Below, one piece after another: positions 51,877 to 60,725 of a stretch of 64,000 bases of DNA. The position numbers were made by a program, and so were the translations under genes. The notes under the pieces are model-generated. The model worked only from the letters and a program-made list of their open reading frames with translations, was not told where the DNA came from and ran no database searches. The stretch comes from Thermanaerothrix sp034436175 (GTDB lineage Bacteria > Chloroflexota > Anaerolineae > Anaerolineales > Anaerolineaceae). The stretch's first letter is position 1. Each line of letters starts with the position of its first letter. The stretch spans positions 372,001-436,000 of the forward strand of contig CAYRUO010000001.1 in the NCBI GenBank assembly GCA_964427505.1, read 5' to 3'.

Positions 51877-52929
51877 ATGGCAGTCAAAGTTGGTATCAAT
51901 GGTTTTGGCCGCATTGGCCGTTTGGTTCTCAAGGCTATCCTTGAGCGCTACCCCAATGACCTAGAAGTGGTGGCGGTCAATGATTTGTTCGATGCGAAGC
52001 AAAATGCGCATCTGTTTAAATTTGACTCCACCTATGGCATCTACCCGGGTAGTGTGGAAGTGGTAGATGGGGACATTGTCATTGATGGGCGGCGCATTAA
52101 GGTGTTTGCCGAGAAGGATCCGGGCAACCTGCCGTGGAAGGATCTGGGTGTAGATATTGTGATCGAGTCCACGGGTGTCTTCACCGATGCTTTGGGCGAT
52201 CCGGCGAAGGGCAAACCCGGTGCACGTGTTCACATTGACAAGGGCGGTGCGAAGAAGGTCATCATCAGCGCGCCGGCAAAGAACGAGGATATTACGATTG
52301 TGATCGGCGTCAACGAAAATATGTATGATCCCGCGAAACACCATGTGGTCTCTAATGCTTCCTGCACCACCAACTGCTTGGCGCCGGCGGCGAAGGTTGT
52401 CCATGATCACTTCAAGATCCTCAATGCGGTGATGGTAACGATTCACTCGTACACGAACGATCAGGTGATCTTGGATCAGGGGCACAAGAAAGAGATGCGC
52501 CGCTCACGCTCGGCTGGCCTGAACATCATCCCGACGACCACCGGCGCGGCTAAGGCGGTGGCGTTGGTCATCCCTGATTTGAAGGGCAAATTTGACGGAT
52601 ACGCCCTGCGCGTGCCCACCCCCACGGTTTCAATCGTGGACTTTGTCGCAACGGTGGAAAAACCCACCACCAAGGAAGAACTCAATCAGGTATTCATCGA
52701 AGCGGCGAACGGCCCACTCAAGGGCATCCTGGGTGTCACCAATGGTGGGTACAATGAGCCGTTGGTCTCGATGGACTTCAAGGGTGACTCCCGCTCGTCC
52801 ATCGTTGATCTGCCCTCGAATATGGTCATGGGCGGTAATCTGGTCAAAGTGGTGGCCTGGTATGATAACGAGTGGGGTTACTCGTGCCGCACCGCCGACC
52901 TGGCCGCATTGATGGCGAAATCACTCTAG
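51877..52929 (+). CDS. gap: type I glyceraldehyde-3-phosphate dehydrogenase
   Basis: 350 aa from ATG 51877 with GGAGG eight bases upstream. NAD-binding GINGFGRIGRL (about 6-16), catalytic Cys 163 in SNASCTTNCLAP, HSYTNDQ with the active-site His partner and WYDNEWGYS at the end. Short insertion after FTDALG (about 103-112). Converts glyceraldehyde-3-P to 1,3-bisphosphoglycerate in glycolysis or the reverse. Followed by pgk after a hairpin. Confidence 0.97.
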   Translation: MAVKVGINGFGRIGRLVLKAILERYPNDLEVVAVNDLFDAKQNAHLFKFDSTYGIYPGSVEVVDGDIVIDGRRIKVFAEKDPGNLPWKDLGVDIVIESTGVFTDALGDPAKGKPGARVHIDKGGAKKVIISAPAKNEDITIVIGVNENMYDPAKHHVVSNASCTTNCLAPAAKVVHDHFKILNAVMVTIHSYTNDQVILDQGHKKEMRRSRSAGLNIIPTTTGAAKAVALVIPDLKGKFDGYALRVPTPTVSIVDFVATVEKPTTKEELNQVFIEAANGPLKGILGVTNGGYNEPLVSMDFKGDSRSSIVDLPSNMVMGGNLVKVVAWYDNEWGYSCRTADLAALMAKSL

Positions 52930-52952
52930 ACCAAGGCTGGAATTGAGACATA

Positions 52953-52995
52953 GGTCATGCGCGACCTTGAAATCATCTCAGGGTTGCGCATGACC
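52953..52995 (+). terminator. gap-pgk intercistronic hairpin
   Basis: GGTCATGCGC / GCGCATGACC (52953-52962 with 52986-52995), a 10-bp perfect outer stem with partly paired interior, between gap and pgk. No T run follows, so it may be an RNA-processing or partial-termination element rather than a true terminator. Confidence 0.5.
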
Positions 52996-53019
52996 ATCTT
53001 CTAAATGTGGGAGGGAACC

Positions 53020-54195
53020 ATGTTCAACAAGAAAACGATTCGGGATATTGATGTCAAAGGCAAGCGTGTCTTTGTGCGGGTAGATTTCAATGTACCCATC
53101 AAAGACGGTGTGGTTGGGGATGATACCCGCATTCGTGCGGCACTGCCGACTATTCAGTATCTGTTAGAGCAAGGTGCGGCGGTCATTCTCGCTTCGCATT
53201 TGGGTCGCCCTAAGGGAGGCCCTGATCCGAAATACTCCCTCAAACCGGTGGCGGATTATCTGGCTAAATTGCTGGGCAAACCGGTTAAGTTTGCCGAAGA
53301 CTGCATCGGGCCGGTAGCCGAAGAGGCCGCCAAAGGGTTAAAGCCGGGCGAAGTCCTCTTGTTAGAAAATACCCGTTTCCATCCCGAGGAAGAAAAGAAC
53401 GATCCTGAGATGGCGAAAGCCCTTGCCGCCTTGGCGGATATTTATGTGAACGATGCCTTTGGCTCTGCCCACCGCGCTCATGCTTCCACTGAAGGGATTG
53501 CGCATTACCTGCCGGCGGTGGCGGGCTTCCTAATGGAGAAAGAAATCAAATACCTGGGTGAGGCGATTGAAAATCCTAAGCGTCCCTTTGTGGCGATCTT
53601 AGGCGGTGCCAAGATCAGCGACAAAATCGGTGTCATCCGCAACCTCTTGAAGAAGGCGGATGCCATTTTGATCGGCGGTGGGATGGCGAATACTTTCTTC
53701 AAGGCCAAGGGTATCCCGATGGGTGATTCGCTGGTTGAGGATGAGGCGCTCGAAACCGCAAAGTCCTTGCTGGCGGAGGGCGGTGAGCGCCTGCATCTGC
53801 CGGTGGATGTGGTAATCGCGGATCGCTTTGACGCAGAAGCCGAGTCGAAGGTAATGCCGGTTGGGCCGGTGCCGGAAGGCTGGCGGGTATTGGATATTGG
53901 GCCGCAAACCGTCGAGGCGTATAGCAAAGTGATTGCCGGAGCAGGCACGGTGGTGTGGAACGGCCCGATGGGCGTTTTCGAGTTTCCGAAGTTTGCTCAG
54001 GGCACATTCGGCATTGCGCGCGCTGTGGCAGAAAGTGGCGCGGTGAGCATCATCGGCGGTGGCGAGTCGGTGCAGGCTATCAACCAGTCGGGTTTGGCCG
54101 ATAAGATCACCCACATCTCAACTGGCGGTGGTGCGTCTCTGGAAATGTTGGAAGGTTTGGTACTACCCGGCGTTGCCGCACTGCTAGATAAATGA
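53020..54195 (+). CDS. pgk: phosphoglycerate kinase
   Basis: 391 aa from ATG 53020 (GGGAGG six bases upstream). RVDFNVPIKDG (about 21-31), ASHLGRPKGGPDPKYSLKP (about 58-76), LLENTRFHPEEEKNDPEMA and the nucleotide-side motifs VAILGGAKISDKIGVI and GGGESVQAI are canonical. Makes ATP from 1,3-bisphosphoglycerate. Last gene of yvcK-gap-pgk. Confidence 0.97.
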   Translation: MFNKKTIRDIDVKGKRVFVRVDFNVPIKDGVVGDDTRIRAALPTIQYLLEQGAAVILASHLGRPKGGPDPKYSLKPVADYLAKLLGKPVKFAEDCIGPVAEEAAKGLKPGEVLLLENTRFHPEEEKNDPEMAKALAALADIYVNDAFGSAHRAHASTEGIAHYLPAVAGFLMEKEIKYLGEAIENPKRPFVAILGGAKISDKIGVIRNLLKKADAILIGGGMANTFFKAKGIPMGDSLVEDEALETAKSLLAEGGERLHLPVDVVIADRFDAEAESKVMPVGPVPEGWRVLDIGPQTVEAYSKVIAGAGTVVWNGPMGVFEFPKFAQGTFGIARAVAESGAVSIIGGGESVQAINQSGLADKITHISTGGGASLEMLEGLVLPGVAALLDK

Positions 54196-54208
54196 GAACG
54201 AACAACAG

Positions 54209-54248
54209 ATCAGCCCTGGGAACTCGCCCGGGGCTGATTCTTTCTTTT
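54209..54248 (+). terminator. intrinsic terminator of the gap-pgk operon
   Basis: ATCAGCCCtGGG / CCCgGGGCTGAT (54209-54220 with 54227-54238, one mismatch) followed by TCTTTCTTTT. Confidence 0.85.
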
Positions 54249-54309
54249 CAAAAGGATGCGAATTAACACGCCTGGGTTCGAGATTTTCCTAGACGAATTG
54301 AGGTTCTTC

Positions 54310-54318
54310 TGGTAAAAT
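54310..54318 (+). promoter_or_regulatory. extended -10 promoter of rpsT
   Basis: TGG-TAAAAT, about 35 nt before the TTG start of rpsT. No clear -35. Confidence 0.4.
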
Positions 54319-54353
54319 CGGCATCCGAAAGTTAAACCGATGGAGGATGGGCT

Positions 54354-54629
54354 TTGGCTAACATCAAGTCTCAAATTAAACGCAATCGGCAGAATGAGAA
54401 GCGGCGCCTGCGCAATCGGGTTTATCGTGGAGCGGCGCGCACGTTTATTCGCAAAGCCAACGCGGCGATTGAGAGCGGCAATCTCGATGAAGCCCGTGCA
54501 GCGGTGCTGCGGGCTCAAAAGGCGCTCGATAAGGCGGCGGAAAAAGGAATCATCCATAAAAATAATGCCGCGCGTCGTAAGAGCCGCCTAATGAAGCGTT
54601 TCGCCGCTCTGCTCAATAAAGCGGCTTAG
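54354..54629 (+). CDS. rpsT: 30S ribosomal protein S20
   Basis: 91 aa. ANIKSQIKRNRQNEKRRLRN (from residue 2) and the three-helix-bundle pattern are diagnostic; the protein binds 16S rRNA helices. It starts with TTG (54354) preceded by GGAGG at seven bases. TTG in S20 genes is common and allows translational autoregulation. Single gene between terminators. Confidence 0.95.
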   Translation: MANIKSQIKRNRQNEKRRLRNRVYRGAARTFIRKANAAIESGNLDEARAAVLRAQKALDKAAEKGIIHKNNAARRKSRLMKRFAALLNKAA

Positions 54630-54659
54630 TTACGGTATTCTCTCTAATCGCTTTGAGGT

Positions 54660-54690
54660 GAGCGGGAGCATTAGACTCCCGCTCTATTTG
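54660..54690 (+). terminator. intrinsic terminator of rpsT
   Basis: GAGCGGGAG / CTCCCGCTC (54660-54668 with 54676-54684), loop CATTAGA, then TATTTG. Confidence 0.75.
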
Positions 54691-54730
54691 TGTTGCAGTG
54701 GCCTGCTTGGAAGTAGGTCGGTGAGGCCTA

Positions 54731-54739
54731 TGTTATAAT
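54731..54739 (+). promoter_or_regulatory. extended -10 promoter of argS
   Basis: TGT-TATAAT; the ATG of argS is at 54800, giving a leader of about 55 nt. A weak TTGGAA at 54707 is too far to be a canonical -35. No T-box features are seen. Confidence 0.45.
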
Positions 54740-54799
54740 CGGCTTGCCTGCTGGCAGAGAAGCGTGTGCTTTGATCACCTGTCTTGAGGGATACCCGGT

Positions 54800-56557
54800 A
54801 TGTTTGAACGTGAACAAAAATTTGTAGACGAAAAGATTCGCCAGTATTGTGCTCAAAATGGGTTGCCGGAGCCTCAAATCCAGTGGAAGTGGATTCCTTT
54901 CGCCGGGCGTTGGGGTATATCTACGTCTTTCTTTCAACTGGCCGCTCAGGAAGCACGCCAGGGGAAAGCCGTAAAGGTCAATCAGCGGGCACAGGAATTG
55001 GCCAGCGCAATTGCGGCGTATCTGGGAGATGTGGAGGGTTTTTCCCACATTGAAGCGGTTAACGGCTATTTGAATCTCCACTTTTCCCCCGATCGTTATG
55101 CCCAGCGGGTGGTGGACACGGTATTGGAGCAGAAACGCGCGTTTGGGCGAGCGGTACCACGGGGGGAGAAGGTGATGGTGGAATTTTCACAGCCCAATAC
55201 GCATAAAGCGTTTCATGTGGGCCATCTCCGAAACGTGATTCTGGGGGCGGCGATTTCGAATATCCTGGATTATGCAGGCTATGAGGTCATCCGAGCCAAT
55301 TATATTGGGGACATCGGGCTTCACGTGATCAAGTGGCTTTGGAATTACATAACTTACCACTCCGGGGAAGAGCCCGGCGATGATAAAACGCGCTGGATGG
55401 GTGACCTCTATGCCGAGGCGGATCGGCGCTATGAGGAAGACCCTTCGGTAGAGCCGCAAGTGCGGGCGCTTTTTGCGCGCTGGCATCAACGTGATCCCGA
55501 AATCTTAGCCTTATGGCAAAAGACGCGCCAGTGGTCGTTGGAAGGGTTTGACCAGATCTATGCCTTGTTAGGAGTTCATTTTGATCGTGTTTATTTTGAA
55601 AGCGAGGTCGAAGAACCCGGCATTCAATTGGTGGACGAGTTAATCCGGCGGGGCATTGCACGCGATGAACGGCCTGAGGGCCCGGTGGTTGTTCCTCTAG
55701 ATGAACTCTTGGGCACCCAGGACAAATACCGCACCTTGGTTGTTTTGCGCTCGGATGGAACGTCTCTTTACGCCACGAAGGATTTGGCGCTGGCGATTCT
55801 GAAATTCCAGGAATATGATTTGGCGCGCTCCATTTATGTTGTGGATGTCCGCCAGACCCTTTACTTGCAACAAATTTTTAAAACATTAGAGTTAATGGGA
55901 TATGAATGGGCAAGCAGGTGCTACCATTTAGCGTATGAAATCGTCAATCTGCCCGGCAATGTAACGATGTCCTCGCGTGAGGGGACGGTGGTGTTATTGG
56001 AAGACCTCGTTCGTGAGGCAACACGGCGGGCGTTGGAGATTGTACAGGTAAAGAATCCGGAATTACCCGCCGAAAAGCAACAAGCCATTGCCCATGCGGT
56101 GGCTTTGGGTGCAATCAAGTATTCCATGCTCTCGCGGGATAACACCAAAATTGTGACGTTTGATTGGGAAAGTGCGCTAGATATTAATGGGCAGGCAGCC
56201 CCCTATATCCAATACGCCTATGTTCGTGCCGGGAGTATTCTGCGCAAAGTGGGTTTTGAGTTACCTCCCTCAACACTACCACCCCACGCATTAACCACGC
56301 CAGAAATCGAGTTGGTAGATTTAATCTCGCGTTTGCCGGGTGAAATCCAACGTGCGGCGGCGGAATTCCGTCCGCTGCTTATCGCCAACCTGGTGTACGA
56401 AATGGCGCGCGTGTTTAGCGATTTCTACACCCAGTGTCCGGTCTTGCAAGCCGAACCGGAGGTGCGTGCGTTCCGGTTGCGTTTAGTGGCGGCGGCCCGC
56501 CAGGCGCTTGAGGTGGGTCTGGCTTTGCTTGGGATTAGCGCCCCTGAGGCGATGTAA
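54800..56557 (+). CDS. argS: arginyl-tRNA synthetase
   Basis: 585 aa class I enzyme charging tRNA-Arg. N-terminal Add-1 domain (about 1-110), FSQPNTHKAFHVGHLRNVIL with the HIGH-type HVGH (about 139-142), IYVVDVRQTLYLQQIFKTLE and MSSREGTVV (about 391-399) in place of KMSKS, as normal for many ArgRS, then DALR-type anticodon domain (about 465-585). It heads a run of housekeeping genes with short gaps. Confidence 0.96.
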   Translation: MFEREQKFVDEKIRQYCAQNGLPEPQIQWKWIPFAGRWGISTSFFQLAAQEARQGKAVKVNQRAQELASAIAAYLGDVEGFSHIEAVNGYLNLHFSPDRYAQRVVDTVLEQKRAFGRAVPRGEKVMVEFSQPNTHKAFHVGHLRNVILGAAISNILDYAGYEVIRANYIGDIGLHVIKWLWNYITYHSGEEPGDDKTRWMGDLYAEADRRYEEDPSVEPQVRALFARWHQRDPEILALWQKTRQWSLEGFDQIYALLGVHFDRVYFESEVEEPGIQLVDELIRRGIARDERPEGPVVVPLDELLGTQDKYRTLVVLRSDGTSLYATKDLALAILKFQEYDLARSIYVVDVRQTLYLQQIFKTLELMGYEWASRCYHLAYEIVNLPGNVTMSSREGTVVLLEDLVREATRRALEIVQVKNPELPAEKQQAIAHAVALGAIKYSMLSRDNTKIVTFDWESALDINGQAAPYIQYAYVRAGSILRKVGFELPPSTLPPHALTTPEIELVDLISRLPGEIQRAAAEFRPLLIANLVYEMARVFSDFYTQCPVLQAEPEVRAFRLRLVAAARQALEVGLALLGISAPEAM

Positions 56558-56599
56558 TCCGGTTTTCCAAATCCAACACCCAGGAGGATGTAATAACCT

Positions 56600-57916
56600 A
56601 TGGCCATTCGAACGATCATCATGGGTGCCGCAGGTCGCGATTTCCACAATTTCAATGTTTTCTTCCGCAACAACCCCGATTACCACGTGGTAGCATTTAC
56701 GGCCACCCAGATCCCTAATATTGAGGGACGGCGTTACCCGCCTCAATTAGCCGGTCCTCTATATCCTGAGGGCATTCCGATTTATCCCGAGAGTGACCTG
56801 GAGCATCTGATTAAGACGCTGGCAGTGGATCAGGTGGTTTTTGCCTACAGCGATGTGTCGCATGAGTATGTCATGCATAAAGCTTCCCAGGTCATGGCCG
56901 CCGGTGCGGATTTTCGTTTGATGGGGCCTAAGAGCACCCAATTGAAATCCAGCAAGCCTGTGGTTGCGGTATGCGCGGTGCGAACGGGCTCCGGAAAAAG
57001 CCAGACCAGCCGCCGCGTGGCAAAGATTTTACGTGGGATGGGCTTTCGAGTAGCGGCCATTCGCCATCCTATGCCCTATGGCGACTTGGTGCGCCAAGAG
57101 GCTCAACGCTTCGCCAGTTATGAGGATTTGGACCGCCATGAGTGCACTATTGAAGAGCGCGAAGAGTATGAGCCTCACCTGGATAATGGGGTCATTGTGT
57201 ACGCCGGTGTGGATTATGAAAAGATCCTGCGTCAGGCCGAGGCCGAGGTGGATGTGATCTTATGGGATGGTGGTAATAACGACTTCTCGTTTTATCAGGA
57301 AGATCTGCGCATTGTGGTCGCTGATCCTCACCGTCCCGGGCACGAATATCGCTACCATCCTGGTGAGACCAACGTGCGGCGAGCAGACGTGTTTGTCATC
57401 AATAAAGTAGATACTGCCAACCCAGAGGCCGTGATGCAGGTTCGCGAGAGCCTACAAGCCCTTAACCCGCAGGCAATTATCATTGAGGCCGCTTCTCCCA
57501 TCTTTGTGGATGACCCGCAAGCCATTCGGGGCAAACGGGTGTTGGTCATTGAAGATGGGCCAACTCTAACCCATGGTGAGATGGCTTACGGCGCGGGGTG
57601 GGTGGCGGCACGCCGATTTGGGGCGGCTGAAATTGTGGATCCACGCCCCTACGCAGTCGGCTCCATTGCCGAGACCTACCGCAAGTATACGCAGACGGGC
57701 CCAATCTTGCCGGCAATGGGCTACGGCGAGGTGCAGATGCGGGAATTGGAAGAGACCATCAACCGCGCTGATGTAGACCTGGTGATCTCTGCTACGCCCA
57801 TCGACATAACCCGGGTTATAAAAATCAACAAGCCGGTCCAGCGCGTTCGCTATGAACTTCAAGAAATTGGACAACCTACGCTCGAAGATATTCTGAAAGC
57901 GAAACTAGGTCGGTGA
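56600..57916 (+). CDS. cyclic 2,3-diphosphoglycerate synthetase-like GTPase (COG2403 type)
   Basis: 438 aa. N-terminal Rossmann-like part with RTIIMGAAGRDFHNFNVFF (about 4-22) and a P-loop domain with VCAVRTGSGKSQTSRRVA (about 128-145), followed by LWDGGNNDFSFY and VINKVDTANPEAV (NKVD, GTPase-type). Close relatives include archaeal cDPG synthetase, which makes a thermoprotective osmolyte; in bacteria most are annotated as predicted GTPases, so the product is not certain. Located between argS and obg. Confidence 0.8.
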   Translation: MAIRTIIMGAAGRDFHNFNVFFRNNPDYHVVAFTATQIPNIEGRRYPPQLAGPLYPEGIPIYPESDLEHLIKTLAVDQVVFAYSDVSHEYVMHKASQVMAAGADFRLMGPKSTQLKSSKPVVAVCAVRTGSGKSQTSRRVAKILRGMGFRVAAIRHPMPYGDLVRQEAQRFASYEDLDRHECTIEEREEYEPHLDNGVIVYAGVDYEKILRQAEAEVDVILWDGGNNDFSFYQEDLRIVVADPHRPGHEYRYHPGETNVRRADVFVINKVDTANPEAVMQVRESLQALNPQAIIIEAASPIFVDDPQAIRGKRVLVIEDGPTLTHGEMAYGAGWVAARRFGAAEIVDPRPYAVGSIAETYRKYTQTGPILPAMGYGEVQMRELEETINRADVDLVISATPIDITRVIKINKPVQRVRYELQEIGQPTLEDILKAKLGR

Positions 57917-57923
57917 GGCATTC

Positions 57924-57957
57924 GAGGGGCGAGAAAGAACCGCCTTTCTCGCCCCTC
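57924..57957 (+). terminator. hairpin between the cDPGS-like gene and obg
   Basis: GAGGGGCGAGAAAG / CTTTCTCGCCCCTC (57924-57937 with 57944-57957), a perfect 14-bp stem with loop AACCGC, then ATTTGGGG. It lies 18 nt before the obg start; lacking a long T run it may act as an attenuator or partial terminator. Confidence 0.6.
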
Positions 57958-57974
57958 ATTTGGGGTGGTGGGGT

Positions 57975-59240
57975 ATGTTCATTGATGAGGCCAGGATTTA
58001 CGTTCGTTCGGGCAAAGGCGGGGATGGGATTGTCCACTTCCACCGTGAAAAGTACGTTGCCCGCGGTGGCCCGGATGGGGGTGACGGCGGGCGAGGGGGA
58101 GATGTTATCCTGGAGGTTTCGCCTTCCCTGAATACCCTGGTCAAGTTTCGTTACCAACGCCGTTTCATCGCGCCGGATGGTGAACGCGGGGGCCCCAATA
58201 ACATGACCGGGCGTTCGGGTGAAGACCTGATTATCCCGGTTCCACCGGGCACGGTCGTTTATGATGATGATACTGGTGAGTTACTGGGGGATTTAACCGA
58301 ACCCGGACAGCGTTTGATAGTATGTCGTGGGGGACGTGGGGGGCGTGGTAACGCGCGTTTTGCTACCCCTCGCAATCAGGCGCCGCGAATTGCGGAAAAA
58401 GGGGAGCCCGGGCAGGAGCGCAACCTGCGTTTGGAACTGAAATTGATTGCTGATGTGGGCATCGTTGGGGTACCTAACGCGGGGAAATCCAGTTTCCTTG
58501 CGGCGGTGACCAACGCCAAACCCAAGATTGCCGATTACCCCTTTACCACACTTGAGCCCAATCTCGGCGTTGCCGATCTTGATGCGAACACATCCCTGGT
58601 CTTGGCGGATATCCCGGGGTTAGTCGAAGGGGCTCATCGGGGTGTAGGTTTAGGGGATGCCTTTTTGCGCCATATTCAGCGCACCAAGGTGTTGATTCAT
58701 CTATTGGACGGGCTTTCACCCGATCCGGTGGCGGATTATGCTCAAATCAACAGCGAATTGGCACTGTTCGATCCCGAATTGACGCGCAAGCCCATGATTG
58801 TAGCCCTCAATAAGATTGACCTCCCTGAGGTTCAGGAACGCTGGCCGCAAATTCAACAAGCGCTCAAGGAACGCGGCGTAGAGGCAACGGCAATCTCAGC
58901 CCTGCGTAAAATCGGTTTGCAGCCGATTTTATGGCAGTGTGCTGAATTGGTGAAACAAGCGCCAGCAGTACCGGTTAGAGAAGAACTCCCGGTGTATCGC
59001 CCTGCCGCCGATCCGCGTGCTTTCCAGGTTATCCGTTTGCCGGATGGGAGTTTCAAGGTAACGGGCGAAGCCGTAGAACGCGCTGCCGCCATGACCTATT
59101 GGGAATACGAGGAATCGGTGCGCCGTTTTCAGAAACTCATGGAAACCTTAGGTGTGGATGAAGCGCTACGCCAGGCCGGGGTCCAAAACGGGGACACAGT
59201 TTTCATCGGTGATCATTTTGAACTCGAGTGGCAGGAATGA
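57975..59240 (+). CDS. obg: GTPase ObgE/CgtA
   Basis: 421 aa from ATG 57975. Obg fold (about 1-158) with Gly-rich ARGGPDGGDGGRGGDVIL, G domain with G1 GVPNAGKSSFL (about 165-175), G3 LADIPGLVEGA, G4 NKID and a C-terminal OCT domain (about 340-421) ending in VFIGDHFELEWQE. Essential ribosome-assembly and stress GTPase. The stop overlaps the nadD ATG (ATGA). GGTGG just before the ATG is a weak SD. Confidence 0.96.
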   Translation: MFIDEARIYVRSGKGGDGIVHFHREKYVARGGPDGGDGGRGGDVILEVSPSLNTLVKFRYQRRFIAPDGERGGPNNMTGRSGEDLIIPVPPGTVVYDDDTGELLGDLTEPGQRLIVCRGGRGGRGNARFATPRNQAPRIAEKGEPGQERNLRLELKLIADVGIVGVPNAGKSSFLAAVTNAKPKIADYPFTTLEPNLGVADLDANTSLVLADIPGLVEGAHRGVGLGDAFLRHIQRTKVLIHLLDGLSPDPVADYAQINSELALFDPELTRKPMIVALNKIDLPEVQERWPQIQQALKERGVEATAISALRKIGLQPILWQCAELVKQAPAVPVREELPVYRPAADPRAFQVIRLPDGSFKVTGEAVERAAAMTYWEYEESVRRFQKLMETLGVDEALRQAGVQNGDTVFIGDHFELEWQE

Positions 59241-59842
59241 GACGATTGGGAATCTTTGGGGGAACCTTTGATCCCCCTCACGTGGGGCATCTTATCCTGG
59301 CGTCCGAAGCCGCCGATCAACTAGGGTTGGATCGGGTGTTGTGGGTTCTGACCCCTGACCCACCTCATAAACGTGGACAACCCATCACGCCCCTTGCCAT
59401 TCGCTTGGAATTGGTCATAGCAGCGATTCAGGACGATCCACTATTTGAACTTTCGTCGGTCGAGATTGATCGCCCGGGACCGCATTATGCCGTGGACACC
59501 CTCCACATCTTACATAACCTCTTTCCAGAGGATGTACTGATTTATCTGATCGGTGGGGATTCGCTCCGCGATTTACCGACCTGGCATCAACCCTTGGAGT
59601 TTCTTAGGGCTTGTGATGGTTTAGGGGTCATGCGGCGGCCTGGCGATGCGGTGGACCTTTCTTACCTTGAAGCCGTTTTGCCGGGTCTGGAGCGTAAGGT
59701 GATGTTTGTGGATGCTCCCTTGTTGGAGATTTCGTCCTCCCAGATTCGCCAGCGCGTTGCGGGAGGTAAGGCTTATCGCTATTACCTCCCGCCCCAAGTT
59801 TATGCGCTGGTGGAGAAATACCGATTATATCGTGCTACTTAA
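59237..59842 (+). CDS. nadD: nicotinate-nucleotide adenylyltransferase
   Basis: 201 aa from ATG 59237 (ATGA overlap with obg). LGIFGGTFDPPHVGHLILA (about 4-22) carries the HxGH nucleotidyl-transfer motif and EISSSQIRQRV (about 172-182) the ISSxxxR motif. Makes deamido-NAD from nicotinate mononucleotide. obg-nadD coupling is a common bacterial order. The 3' end overlaps the convergent toast-rack gene by 8 bp. Confidence 0.95.
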   Translation: MRRLGIFGGTFDPPHVGHLILASEAADQLGLDRVLWVLTPDPPHKRGQPITPLAIRLELVIAAIQDDPLFELSSVEIDRPGPHYAVDTLHILHNLFPEDVLIYLIGGDSLRDLPTWHQPLEFLRACDGLGVMRRPGDAVDLSYLEAVLPGLERKVMFVDAPLLEISSSQIRQRVAGGKAYRYYLPPQVYALVEKYRLYRAT

Positions 59843-60722
59843 CGTTTAGTTCGAGCGAACCAACTCCCATTTGAATCTCGATCAGAAGCCGCGCTCCACT
59901 GCCGCTTTTTTCATAGACTCCATCACGGATACTCCATGTACCATGTGGGGTAATGTTGTTCAATCCCCCAGTAATTTCAATCCGTGCCGGCATTTCTTCG
60001 GGGATAATCAACACAACTTGTGAGACCCCGGATTTGATCTGTACCTTGGTGTCCTGGCTTAATTCTCCTGAAAAATCGAGCGTGTAGGCGCCGGTGCCTC
60101 CCTCGAAGACAATTTCGGCGGCATTAGCATTGCCCAGACCCACCAATTCGACCTTGGATGCTCCGGTGCGGTAGCGCAGTTGTTCCATCGGTAAGGGGTT
60201 AGGGGTGTTGAACGCGACTCGTGCTTCACTGGCACCATCTGAGATGTGTAATCGGGTCAGAGGAACACCGCTCAAATCAAGTTCTCCCTTATAGGCTCCG
60301 GCGTTGATGCTCAAATCAAGAGGATAGTTCCCTAATTTCAGGTCCCATTCGTTGATGGTGTCTTTAGGAAATGCAAGTTGCCCGTCGGTTTGACGCTGGG
60401 TCAGGGTGAGGGCATTTTCTCCTCGCAGGATCTGGGGTTCCCACTCGGGAACGTTGTAGCGAATACTGCCCTCAAGCAACCCCTCAGCACCGGCTTGAAG
60501 TCTCAATTCGCCCATACCCATTTCCAGACGAAGGCGGATCGGTTGAGTTGCGCCTGCGGGTAGGGGCTCGTCAATGGTCATGACCCGGGGGGTGGTGACT
60601 TGCACGGTAGGCACGCGCAAATTGGGCAGATTTACGGTGATGGAGCAGGCTAACGAGGTGATGAGTAATAAGCCTGTTAAGAGCATAAGGGTACGGGTAA
60701 ACATCCATGCTGTATTTTTCAT
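59835..60722 (-). CDS. toast-rack domain (LiaF-like) lipoprotein
   Basis: 295 aa. Signal with lipobox ITSLAC (Cys 26), then beta-rich repeats: RLEMGMGELRLQAGAEGLLE, ISDGASEARVAFNTP, YRTGASKVELVGLGN and QIKSGVSQVVLIIPEEMPAR look like successive rungs. This fits the toast-rack N-terminal domain/LiaF C-terminal type found in envelope proteins. It is the last gene of the sigma/anti-sigma operon, 3 bp after the bactofilin-like gene, and so is probably part of an envelope-sensing output (inference). Confidence 0.75.
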   Translation of the reverse strand: MKNTAWMFTRTLMLLTGLLLITSLACSITVNLPNLRVPTVQVTTPRVMTIDEPLPAGATQPIRLRLEMGMGELRLQAGAEGLLEGSIRYNVPEWEPQILRGENALTLTQRQTDGQLAFPKDTINEWDLKLGNYPLDLSINAGAYKGELDLSGVPLTRLHISDGASEARVAFNTPNPLPMEQLRYRTGASKVELVGLGNANAAEIVFEGGTGAYTLDFSGELSQDTKVQIKSGVSQVVLIIPEEMPARIEITGGLNNITPHGTWSIRDGVYEKSGSGARLLIEIQMGVGSLELNVK

Positions 60723-60725
60723 GGC

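Noticed and set aside
54721..54799. T-box or other tRNA-sensing leader before argS
   Set aside because: The leader is about 55 nt, without the T-box sequence or a terminator.
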